A DNA stretch of 64,000 bases from Apiotrichum sp. Y4204 (lineage: Eukaryota; Basidiomycota; Tremellomycetes; Trichosporonales; Trichosporonaceae): contig JAMYHL010000020.1 in the NCBI GenBank assembly GCA_025531455.1, positions 62,001 to 126,000 on the forward strand. The letters run 5' to 3'. Made by a program: the position numbers and the translations under genes. The notes beneath the pieces are model-generated. The model had not been told where the DNA came from. It did not search any database and worked only from the letters and a program-made list of their open reading frames with translations. Below are positions 24,165 to 33,266 of this stretch, piece after piece. Positions within the stretch are counted from its first letter, which is position 1. Each line of letters starts with the position of its first letter.

Positions 24165-24189
24165 GGGGGGGGGGGGGGGCGGGGGGGGG
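24165..24189 (+). repeat. Poly-G tract (G15, C, G9)
   Basis: Fifteen G residues, one C and nine G residues follow each other. Such a run can form a G-quadruplex and is a likely assembly error point, so its length should be treated as approximate. Confidence 0.85.
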
Positions 24190-24960
24190 AGGCGCTGTGT
24201 GCTGACCTAACACGAGCCACCGCGAGGCCCCTTGTGCGCACTGCGCACGAAGCGCACGAAGCGTGTCGTCAGACGCGGCGCGGCCCGAGCGCGCGCGTAA
24301 CCCAGGAGGTCAAGAGCCAGAAGCCAGGACATCAGGACTGACGCGTACTAACGTGCCTACGCGCTATCGCGACCTGCAAGAACGCGTGCTAGATACAGGA
24401 AAAGGAGGAATGTGCAGATAGGAAGGCCTAGGAAGGCCCAGGAAGGGGTCCCACGACGCGCGGCACAGAGAGTGGGAGGCCGGGGAGGGGAAGAGGGGAA
24501 GGGGATCGAAGGGGGCCTAGGATTTTGTCGTGAAAAGGAATGAAGGGAGGGAGCGGACCGCGCGCAGGCGATGGCGGCGGCGCGGGCGGGGCCTTGACCA
24601 GGATATGTGAGGGGATCGGCTGGATCAGGATATCAGGAAGATGGGCGCGCACGCGCCTCGAGCGTGGGAAGCGTGGGAAGTGTGTGGCCCAGGAGGGGAA
24701 CTGTGGAGAACCATTTTCGGAGAAGGAGCAACGAGCAGCGTCGGGGACGGGGGGGGTGTACCAGGATATATCAGGATATCGGGAACAACCCTGTGCGAAC
24801 CATAAGATCCGCAGGGGGGAATGGAGCTAATGCAGGATCAGCGGACAATGGGATAGTACCAGACGATCAGAAGCTGATAGAGGACCAAAAGGGGGCCAGC
24901 CATCATCACCATGAGCGTCGCGATCTGCGAACCTGTGCGGTTGCACTTAAGCGCTTCTCA

Positions 24961-25011
24961 CAGGATCGCAGGATCCTCAACGTCCTCACCCTCCTGCAGG
25001 ATCGCAGGATC
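24961..25011. repeat. Repeated CAGGATCGCAGGATC word
   Basis: CAGGATCGCAGGATCC at 24961-24976 is followed 36 bp later by a copy matching 15 of 16 bases at 24997-25011. The full 16-mer occurs again at 46473-46488. The unit itself is an internal repeat of CAGGATC. Confidence 0.7.
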
Positions 25012-25237
25012 GCGCAGGACATACAGTACAGCATCATAGGATGCAGGATGGGGACAACAAGGATAATGTATTCGTGGATCGTGGACTCATGTGGCTGGGC
25101 ATAGTGACGCGCTCGGGCCCCGCGCACGGTGTCTTTTGTTGCCTGGGCATCGCGGATCGCGCTCATGTTCGCACATTGCGCTGTACATTGTCCACAACTC
25201 AAACATGAGCCGGGGAGCTCGATACCCTGCCGGAAAG

Positions 25238-25266
<29 letters not shown>
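25238..25266. repeat. TA dinucleotide tract
   Basis: A 29-nt uninterrupted TA run lies about 85 bp before the start codon at 25352. It may act as a nucleosome-free or TATA-like promoter element for that gene, or be a simple microsatellite. Confidence 0.85.
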
Positions 25267-25269
<3 letters not shown>

Positions 25270-25351
25270 CGCGTCGCGTCGCGTTCTCCTCTCTTCTTTC
25301 ATCTCTTTGGATCCCTGCTGATCGCACCTAACAAGTAACTCAGTCAGCACG

Positions 25352-26705
25352 ATGAGCGCTCCCCCCGCACCCGCAATCAAAGTGGACTTTGGCGCAGCAT
25401 CTACTTCAGCCGAGCCGCAGAGCATCACCATCCAAGCCCCCAAGCCCGCCCAGCAGCCAATGTACGTCCCCGTCGTCCCCGTCTCGCACCCCCCCGCTGC
25501 GCCTCCGCCCCCCGCCCCTCCGGCGCCGACACCCCGTGCCGCCCCCGCCGCCCCGCCTCCGCCTCCGCAGCGTAAACCCAAACGCGCTCCCCACCCCCTC
25601 CTCTACGTCACCCTTGCCATCTCCCTCCTCGCCCTCGTCCTCGGCGTGCCCAAGGGCACTTTCCCTACCGTCACCGGCCGCCACAAGGCCTTGCGCGTGA
25701 GTACCAGAAGCGGAGAATGGTGTCGGAAGTGTTGGGCGTTACATCGAACAACGCCACACATCCGCGTTTATTCCCCTACTTTAGCCTCTCGCTGATCCCA
25801 GGCACAAGAGATGCTCGTCACGGAGCGCCTGACACTCCTCTCCCACCTCTCGGGCTTCCTTCCTCCTCCGCTCGCCGCCCTCCTCGCACAGGAAGGGGAC
25901 ACCCGCTCGGCGCTTGACCTCGTGCGCCTCGGCGCAGGCCTGCAGCTCTGGAACGTGAACGGCAACAGCAACGCAAATGGCAACCCCGACAGCTTCTGGA
26001 CTCTGCAGGACCTCGGGGCAGGCGCGGCGGTCGTGCGCTCCAATGTCGACGGACACGCGCGCGAGGTCTGGGTCCTGAGGAGCGAGAAGGACGCGCCGTC
26101 ACCAGCCGTCCTCGCGCTGGCGGCCGCACTCGCCGAGAAAGAGCGCCTCGCACGCCAGCTCGAAGCGTGCCGCGCCCCCGGCGCCGACGTGACTCTCGAT
26201 GCAACATCGTCGCGCGAGCAGCGGGCAGTCGATGCCGCTGCCTCGGCCCGCGAAGCCGAGGTCGCGGAGCGCGAGCGCGAAGTCCAGGCAAAGGAGCGCG
26301 AGTTCGAGCTCGACGCGATGCGCAAGTCTGACCGCGCCCAGTGGGAGAAGGAGGTGGCTGTGCGTGATGCGCAGCGCGAGGCGGAGCGCGAAGAGCGCGA
26401 CCGCGAGCATGCGGCTGCTGAGCGGCGGCGCGTGCGCGACCGTGAGGAGAAGGAGCGCGAGGCGGCCGAGCGGCGCGCAATCCGCGAACGCCTTGATGAA
26501 ATGGAGGGGCGCGAGAGGGAGGTTGCACGCCGCGAGAAGTGGGTCGTGGACGCTATGCGCAAGCTGAGCGACAAGGCGCGGTGAGTGTGCAATTAAGACT
26601 TTTGCTGATGGCAGTGATAACGCCAACGAGCTCACCATGGAGGACCGCATCACCGAACGCCTCAAGATATATCAGCGCCAGCTTGCCGAGCTCCACGTCC
26701 AGTAG
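25352..26705 (+). CDS. Unrecognised single-span membrane protein with long coiled coil
   Basis: Exons 25352-25696, 25802-26580 and 26615-26705 give 404 aa. I do not recognise the family. A Pro/Ala-rich cytosolic-looking N-terminus (about residues 1-83, with PPPP runs) precedes one hydrophobic segment (LLYVTLAISLLALVLGV, about 85-103). Next is a globular stretch of about 100 residues (VTERLTLLSHLSGFLPP ... FWTLQDLGAGAAVVRSN), then a long highly charged Ala/Arg/Glu coiled coil (about 205-375), and a short last exon ending EDRITERLKIYQRQLAELHVQ-like. The shape suggests a tether or scaffold on an internal membrane; that is inference only. Confidence 0.75.
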
Positions 26706-27373
26706 ACGAGATTCAATAGACGAGTCACAGCCGACTGAATATATCATTGCCGTATCGAATCTCCCATCTGTCCATTTCCATCTCCGTTGTTAGATTGCCC
26801 GTATTTGCGGAGATGCATGCCTTGCTAGTAAGTCTGATCTCAGTCAATTACCGCTAGTGTTGCCAGTACACTGTCATTACCGATAATACTAATACCACAC
26901 CAATTCTTGGCATCGCCTGCGCCTCGCCCAGTCTGTCCGTATTATATCTGCTTGTCTCTTTGGCTGGTTGACTATTGTCTCCGCGCTAAGCCAGCTGCGC
27001 ATCGCGAGTCTATTGTCCGTGAACCACAGGGCCATCTGTAAGCGTCGCGGCGATCGTCTGCGACAATGAATGGTCAGTGGTTAGAGTCCCCGCTGTGGTG
27101 GGTAGGGAGGGTAAGTCCTGTTCGGCCGGCAGGGGAGGGATTTCGTTCGCGATGTCCGCATCTCGTGCGCTGCGCCGTCCCGCGCCCGCCTCGTCGACGT
27201 GAACGCCTAACATGGTGGTGTGTACAGGTTGGGAACTACTCTAGCGTCTTGGTTGGTCGTGTATCGTACGACAGGCGTCACCGCCGCGTCGTCATGAAGG
27301 GAGGAAGGGAAGTATGGGTGTGAATATGCAAATGCAAAATGCGAGTCGCTGCGCGCTGCGAGCTGCTGCTGCG
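26706..27373. other. Intergenic region between convergent genes
   Basis: About 670 bp between two 3' ends. The left 250 bases are less GC-rich, consistent with 3' UTR sequence. No further gene or RNA is supported. Confidence 0.45.
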
Positions 27374-29035
27374 CTAGCGCGTGTCGGTGCTGCTGATGCT
27401 CGAGTTGTCCGGCCCGTAGTCGCCCTGGTCCCTGGATTCCTTTACAGTCCTCGCCGAGCCATCCGAGTCAATGCGAAGTAGCGCGATGCGCTGGGCGCGA
27501 TCCTTTGCGCTTATCGAGGACCGCTTTGTAGGAGACGCGCTTTTTGTCGGTGAGGCGCTCTTTGTTGGCGATGAGAGTTTTGTCGGCGATCCCCCGTTTG
27601 AGGTGCGCGCGAACGAGTCGCCTTTCAGACGTGCAAAATCGGCGGCGCTGGGGTCGGACTGGGTACCATTCGAGTACGCATCGGGATCCATGGCGTTGGG
27701 TAGTCCCTGCGATTATCAGCACCAAGCCACACAGAGGGAGAAGAGAATCAGTCTGGAGGGGCGATCAACGTGACAGTGAACGAATAGGCACACTGTTGCA
27801 ACATTTGGGGTTGTCGGGGATGCGTGCTTGGCGCACACTATATATAGCCCGCCAGAGATGACACTCGTTTCCACTCACGTCCACTGCTCCGGCATCGGGC
27901 ACCTTGTCGATCGGCGCCTCGAGTCGGTCGTCATAGCCCGATTTGACACGATTGTTGGATGTCTCCTCACGGATCTCGGCACGGAGGTCGTCAATGCTCC
28001 ACCAGTTCAATGAGCCGTATACGACGTTGCGGCGCCACAGCGAGGTGCCCGGGAGGTTCTTGTCAAACGGACCGAGGAAGGCCTGCGCATGGAGGTGCGG
28101 GTAGGGGAAGCGAGGGTCGCCTGCGCATAGATTAGTATGGACAGTCACGTGGCACCTGGCGAGCTGGAACGGGCGCCAAAGGAGGGAAACGAGGACGAGA
28201 AGCAACCAGCGCAAGAGGTCTTATCTGGCGCTCGGTTCCACCTGTTTCACCAACGCCAGGTACTTACGGGGCATGCCGTTGACGAAGCCAACGACGACAT
28301 CCTTCGCAGTAAAGCCACGTTCTGCGTCAATATCGGACGCCGCGGAGGTCTCGAGAAGCAGTGTCGTAGCGACCTTGAGGATATGGGAGAGAATGGGCAC
28401 GTCGCCGGCCCCCTGTAAAGTGTTAGCTGCCCACTGCGCTGGAGTATTCCGCTACGCACAAGCTCGTACACGGACTGCAAGTGGGTGTTGAGGACGAGGA
28501 CAAGGTGTCGCCCGTTGGGACAGAGCGCTTCCTTGCCCTCGGCGGGGAAGACCGTCAGAAAGGCGTCGCGGTAGATGATGCGGTGACCAGAGACGATGGG
28601 TGCCTCGCGCTGCTGCAAGAGGTGGAGGGGTCGCAAGGGAGTGGTAGAGGAGGTGGACGCTGCTAATGGCGAGATGGGAGAGTTGTACTGCTGGGAACTG
28701 GGGAAGCCTCGCTGCAGCTCGGGTGTCGAGGACCGAATCGGCGACGGTAGGGAGATGGCCGTGTTCACGGGAGACGACGGTGAGGACGAAGGGCTGTAGC
28801 TCGTTGCGTTGGCGCTAGCGACATACCCGCAGAGAACGCAGCCCGGATGTAACGTCCTGCGGATAGGGAACGGTGCCGGCGTGTCAATTGGGGTGCGCGT
28901 CCTCAACAGTGGTGAAGTCGGGGATCCTTGCGACACATGACGCTGCACACCAGGGTGCATCGAATGGATCGGCGCCAAGCGACCATTGAGCGTCGTCGTC
29001 GAGGAAGGAGAGTATGTTGTCGGCGAGGAGGCCAT
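27374..29035 (-). CDS. HIT-like protein with an HxHxQ signature
   Basis: Exons (minus) 28460-29035, 28268-28412, 27879-28120, 27374-27706 give 431 aa. The Ser/Thr/Pro-rich N-terminus leads to CVLCGYV, a CxxC reminiscent of the start of HIT/GalT-type domains. A strand-like VSGHRIIYRDAFLTVFP and HLVLVLNTHLQSVYELG follow, and the motif PHLHAQAF sits at about residues 248-255. HxHxQ, with Gln in place of the third His, is the active-site form of GalT and Ap4A phosphorylase rather than of HINT hydrolases. The C-terminus has Ser-Pro-Thr-Lys repeats (SSPTKSASPTK), possible CDK or DNA-binding sites. Substrate unknown. The last exon is the least certain. Confidence 0.7.
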
Positions 29036-30890
29036 GTCGGGGTGAGGGAAGCGGGGAAGAAGGGAAGTCGGGAGTCGAGGTGGAAGTTCAGGAAGAGGTG
29101 GAGAAAGGTGGAGTCGTAAAATGTAAGGTTTGGATAACCTGCACTCGTCGGACCAGAGGGACTCGAGGTGGATGGGTGGCTGTGGCAGATGCTAAGGCCC
29201 GTGTCCAGCCGTGTGGAACAGTCCAGTGCGAGTCACTTTGCGTCTGATGTCTGATGACCTATGCAGGCGAGCCAGGCTCGTGGAGCTCTCGATCCAGACC
29301 GATTGCGATCGTGTCCACAAGGGGAAGAAAGTCGAGGTCGAAAGGGTACCACAATAGTACGCTGGATACGCAGTGCTCTACCGCCAAAGGTCTTCAGACC
29401 GTTTCGTCTTTGGCGAGGTGCAAAGGGAAGACCGTGACTAGAGGCAGGTCAAACAGGGCAGGGAGGGCGACTGCGAGGATGGAGCAGAAGAGGTAACGGG
29501 AAGTTGAGGAACGAGGCGCAGAAAAGTGGTGAAGGATGAAGATGATGTCGGAGATGTCTCGAGGTCTCACGTCGAACGGACGCTGTCAGTGCCGAGATGT
29601 GGTGTAGTGCAGCGGCACAATACAGGTTGACTTTTATTGTGCCAAGGACCGAGGACTGCCGGCTGGCGTGTCTGTGTGTGGGTCGCGTACGAATGAGAGG
29701 GTCCTGGGAACGCCTCTGGAGCTCGGTGGATCGTGGTGGCGTAGCACTGCTTTGATGGTGCCCTTGCCGTTGTCTGTCCGTCTGCGATCTGGGATATCGC
29801 TGGTGCGGAGGTAGCTGTTGCTCAGACGGGACGGGGAGTATGAGATGGATATTGTGAGCTGTACAGTTCTGTGGAAATGCCGAGTGCTCCGTGCCAGGAA
29901 CTGTACGACAGTCCGGTTGAGATCGCGGTATTGCCGGCGGAGGACGGAAGGATTGATTGCAAGGCGCACGGCGAGTTTGCAATGATGTGGTGTCTTGGAG
30001 AGGATCGAGATGCGTGGTTCAGTGAGTATGTAGATGTGGATGTGGATGTGGATGTGATGTGAGAGTGCAATGTCGAGGAGAGTGGGCTGGTCGCGAGCAA
30101 GCAACCGACAACAATGCAGCTGACCTCGAGGGCAGTGAGGCGAGAGAGAGTAGTTTTGGTTTTCAGAAAGAGGAATCCCGCCCCTGGGGAGATGAGCCTC
30201 TGTTAGACCCTGGCAGTAAGTAGCCTGTGATCCACAAACAAGATCCATTTTCTCTACTCGGTCTATCAAATGACCCCCTCCTCCTCTTCGTCTTCGCTTC
30301 ACCGACCTCTGCTCATATGGCATCGAATAGACACCATGCATGCTGCTCTTCTAGATACCTCTCGACCTCACCAACCCACTCCACAGTTCTTGGCATGCAC
30401 GGCGTCAGCAAAAGGCCCATACGGAGCTATTTTACCATTACCCAATCTCATACACCGGCAATTAACTTTATCACCATCCTTCAACCCTCTCCCTGGCCTC
30501 CCTGGTCCATCCTCGGCCTCACTCTCGGTCCTCGGACAACGTCGCACCCTGTTCAGCCATGTGCCTCAAGCTCGCGGAAGCGTCCTTCAGTTTGCACCCA
30601 CTTTCATTCCCTCTCTTCAATGCTCGACAAACACGTCGACACACATACACTGATAACTGTCGTATCATGCCACATGCGGAGAAGCTGGATTCGGTGAAAT
30701 AAGAGACCCATCCAGCAGCAGTCAGTGTCCGATTGCGGGCGCCGCAGCGCTCGAGAGGCCGAGAGGCTGCGGTGGCGCTGGATGGCACGGGCGCACCATT
30801 CTGCGCCCTATCTGGTCTACTGATAGGACTATGACGTAGCGGCCCTGGCCTGTGGGCGCCCCTTTGCCCCGTGCCCTCAGATAGTCCCTC

Positions 30891-30954
30891 TGCACCTCTG
30901 CACCTCTGCACCTCTGCACCTCTGCACCTCTGCACCTCTGCACCTCTGTCTTTG
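30891..30954. repeat. Minisatellite, eight copies of TGCACCTC
   Basis: Eight perfect head-to-tail copies of an 8-bp unit span 64 bp. Because 8 is not a multiple of 3, every frame across it reads as a 24-bp repeat, giving an apparent low-complexity peptide on the minus strand that I treat as non-coding. Confidence 0.92.
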
Positions 30955-31886
30955 TGCATCGCTGTCCACCAAAGCGGAATGCCACCAACAGTTGATTAAA
31001 CCAGGAGGAGCTCTTGGATATACTATTATTATTGGAGGTCCTAATCGCAGACGGTGCAGTGCTGCAATATATCTCCTCTGCCGCGAGCGATCATGCGCAA
31101 GCGAGGGCGCCGGCCGCGCGCCGGCAAATAGCGGCTCACTAGCCGCACTAATCGTGCTGATCTGTAATAGCCTGTGGTTTCCTCGTAAGACATGAAGACA
31201 GTGTGTTGCAGTCATGCAAATCTTGCAGATATGCAATTAGAAGATGCTTTGTAGCTAACGATCTGGCAATCTCGACAGCATACAAATCCATAAAAGCAAC
31301 AACAACCATGCTCGCGCTCGACCCAAAAGCATCTGCCTCGACCCAGGTCCTGATTCTAATCGCTTACAGTCAATCGGGGAGGTCCCTCTTACCCTCAGCC
31401 CCCTGAGGCCCTCAGGCCCGAGCCTGGCCCAACCGAGCAGGTAAACAGGCGGAGGGGGTTGGCTGGACAGCATGAATTACCCCGCATGTCCTATATATCC
31501 TATTATGCCCTTGTCTTCCCGAGGCATCCCGCATGGGTGTGTGCCCAAAAAAGCACAGCCCAAGCCCTGGCAGGGTAGGGTCCGAGCTCCGAGAGGGGAG
31601 TGCTAGGTGTGCTAGCTCGCTTACTGTCATATTCATACGTGTCGATGGACTCGGGGTTACCTGCGTTTTCTGCAGTGTCATTCTGTACGTACAGTCCCCG
31701 TACGATCCCCGTACTGCCCTCCTGGCGATCGAAGCGAAAACGTAAGTGCTTCTCGGCAGGATGCCATATTGGATGTTTCTAGCGGCAGAACAGCAGAATG
31801 CTTCCAGCATGCCAGCAAGCCAGCGGCCAGCGGCCAGCAACGCCACCGCGCCACCAAGAGTCACAGACACGACGGGACAGCCTTTC

Positions 31887-31894
31887 TGACGTCA
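31887..31894. promoter_or_regulatory. CRE/ATF-type palindrome upstream of AlkB-like gene
   Basis: A perfect TGACGTCA lies about 75 bp before the start codon at 31969. In fungi this word is bound by Atf1/CREB-type bZIP stress regulators. Its use here is inferred from position only. Confidence 0.4.
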
Positions 31895-31968
31895 CAAGCC
31901 CACCCTCCCATCCAATCCACCCATCGTTCACAACATCCACTTCGACACTTCCCTCAAACATCGCCGCG

Positions 31969-33061
31969 ATGCCAAAACGAAAACGACCAGAGGCAGGGAG
32001 CACGCGGCGGACACGGAGCATGGCCGCCACGGAGGATGCCGTAGCAGAGATCGCGCCGAGCCGCGATGCGCGGCCCGACAAGTCGCCTGAACAAACCGTG
32101 AACTCAGCCGGCACCAGCCCATCCATAGCTGAACATCATTCCTCGGCGCATATATCCCCCACAGCGGCAGCCGTGCTCGAGACGTACCGCCTCGCGGCGC
32201 CAGGCGGGGACATCATTTACCGCCCCGGCGTGCGTCCCGGCGATTGACGCAGCTGACGTCGCTAACTAACGCAGTTGCTGACATCTGCGGAATCGGCAGA
32301 GTGGTACGCTGCACTCGACTCGCTCGACACATGTAAGCCCGGGAAAAGACGGGGCTGACCGCAGGGTGTGCGTCCCTATTTATCTTAACTTGCTTTTCTG
32401 ACATCTTACCACAGACCATCCGACACTAAAAGCATACGGACACACCGTGACCCAATCCCGCGCGGTGGCCGCGTATGCCCCGCACCCCCGGGAGATGCGC
32501 TATTCTGGCGCCGAGATCGAGGTGTACTCCCCGCTTCCCGCCGTCCTCGCTGCCATGACCGCCAAAGTCGAGGCGGCGCTGGGTGTGCGCTTCGACGTGC
32601 TCCTCCTGAACAAGTACGAGGATGGCAGTGTATACATTGGGTAGGGCAGGGAAAGGGCAAGAGCTGAGGCAGACGACACTCGGATACGAGGGACAACGGC
32701 GTGATTGCGGCGGTCAGCCTCGGTGCCGCAAGGAGCTTTGTGCTCACCCCGCGGAAACCGCCGGCCGTTGCGAAAGTGCGCGATACAGAGGTCGCGGCGC
32801 TAGGGAAGCGCGAGAGTATAAGAGTCACGTATGTTGGACGATGGCTCGTGCTGATCTCAGGCTGGAAGATGGGAGTCTGCTCGTCATGCAGGGTGAGATA
32901 TACGTCGGGCGATGCTCACGCCAGGTGCAACACAGGATTTCTGGAAGGTGCGGAGCCCAACAGCTAACCATTCCGGGCAGTGTTGACGCCAGCACGAGAT
33001 CCCGCGCGAGAAGGGGGTCAAGACTGGGCGGATTAGTGTCACCTTTCGCCAGCTGCGTTAG
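31969..33061 (+). CDS. AlkB-type 2-oxoglutarate/Fe(II) dioxygenase (ALKBH2/3-like)
   Basis: Seven exons: 31969-32229, 32275-32332, 32415-32640, 32673-32828, 32861-32892, 32925-32947, 32993-33061; 274 aa. The N-terminus is basic and may be nuclear (MPKRKRP). The iron ligands are the HSD motif (about His184, Asp186) in YIGRHSDTRDNG and the second His in FWKHEIP (about His253). The 2-oxoglutarate Arg is in GRISVTFR. VSLGAARSF and LEDGSLLVMQG are also typical. The family oxidatively removes alkyl lesions from DNA or RNA bases. Exons 5 and 6 are only 32 and 23 nt and the intron at 32641 is only 32 nt. The upstream CRE-like site would fit stress control. Confidence 0.9.
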
Positions 33062-33242
33062 AGGGGTATACGGCGAACAGGCATGGCAATATTTACTGAG
33101 AAGACAAGACTGTCCTTCATTCCGACTGCATCTGACGACCCAAGCCAAGACTGGGAGTATGGGCATGAGATTAATAACATGAATACAGTTTCTACACGGT
33201 CCCGAGACCTTCTAGCTCTAAATGCTACACTAAAAACAGGTT

Positions 33243-33258
33243 GGGGGGGGGGGGGGGG
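33243..33258 (+). repeat. G16 homopolymer tract
   Basis: Sixteen consecutive G residues lie 9 bp past the F-box gene stop, so the transcript of that gene would carry C16 at the start of its 3' UTR. The exact length is prone to sequencing error. Confidence 0.85.
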
Positions 33259-33266
33259 CATACACG

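Larger units (their letters stand above)
23771..25351. other. Low-complexity gene-free region
   Basis: About 1.6 kb without a supportable gene. It contains G15 and G9 runs (24165-24189), a purine-rich strand bias from about 24400 to 24850 built of AGG/GGA words, repeated AGGATC words (24961-25011) and a TA tract (25238-25266). The right end holds the promoter and leader of the gene at 25352. Confidence 0.5.
29036..31968. other. Gene-free region between divergent HIT-like and AlkB genes
   Basis: About 2.9 kb. It should contain both promoters. It holds a short GTGGAT repeat (about 30030-30057), an eight-copy 8-bp minisatellite (30891-30954) and a TGACGTCA palindrome (31887-31894) about 75 bp before the AlkB start. 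Open frames here lack family motifs or splice structure, and I support none. Confidence 0.45.

Noticed and set aside
25238..25266. TA tract considered as a centromere or origin signal
   Set aside because: A single 29-nt microsatellite is not enough; its place just before a start codon fits promoter sequence better.
26099..26665. Long antisense frames over the coiled-coil gene
   Set aside because: They are shadows of the Arg/Glu/Ala-rich sense codons.
30722..30988. Minus-strand repeat peptide (RCRGAEVQ units)
   Set aside because: It is only the translation of the 8-bp minisatellite and has no coding support around it.
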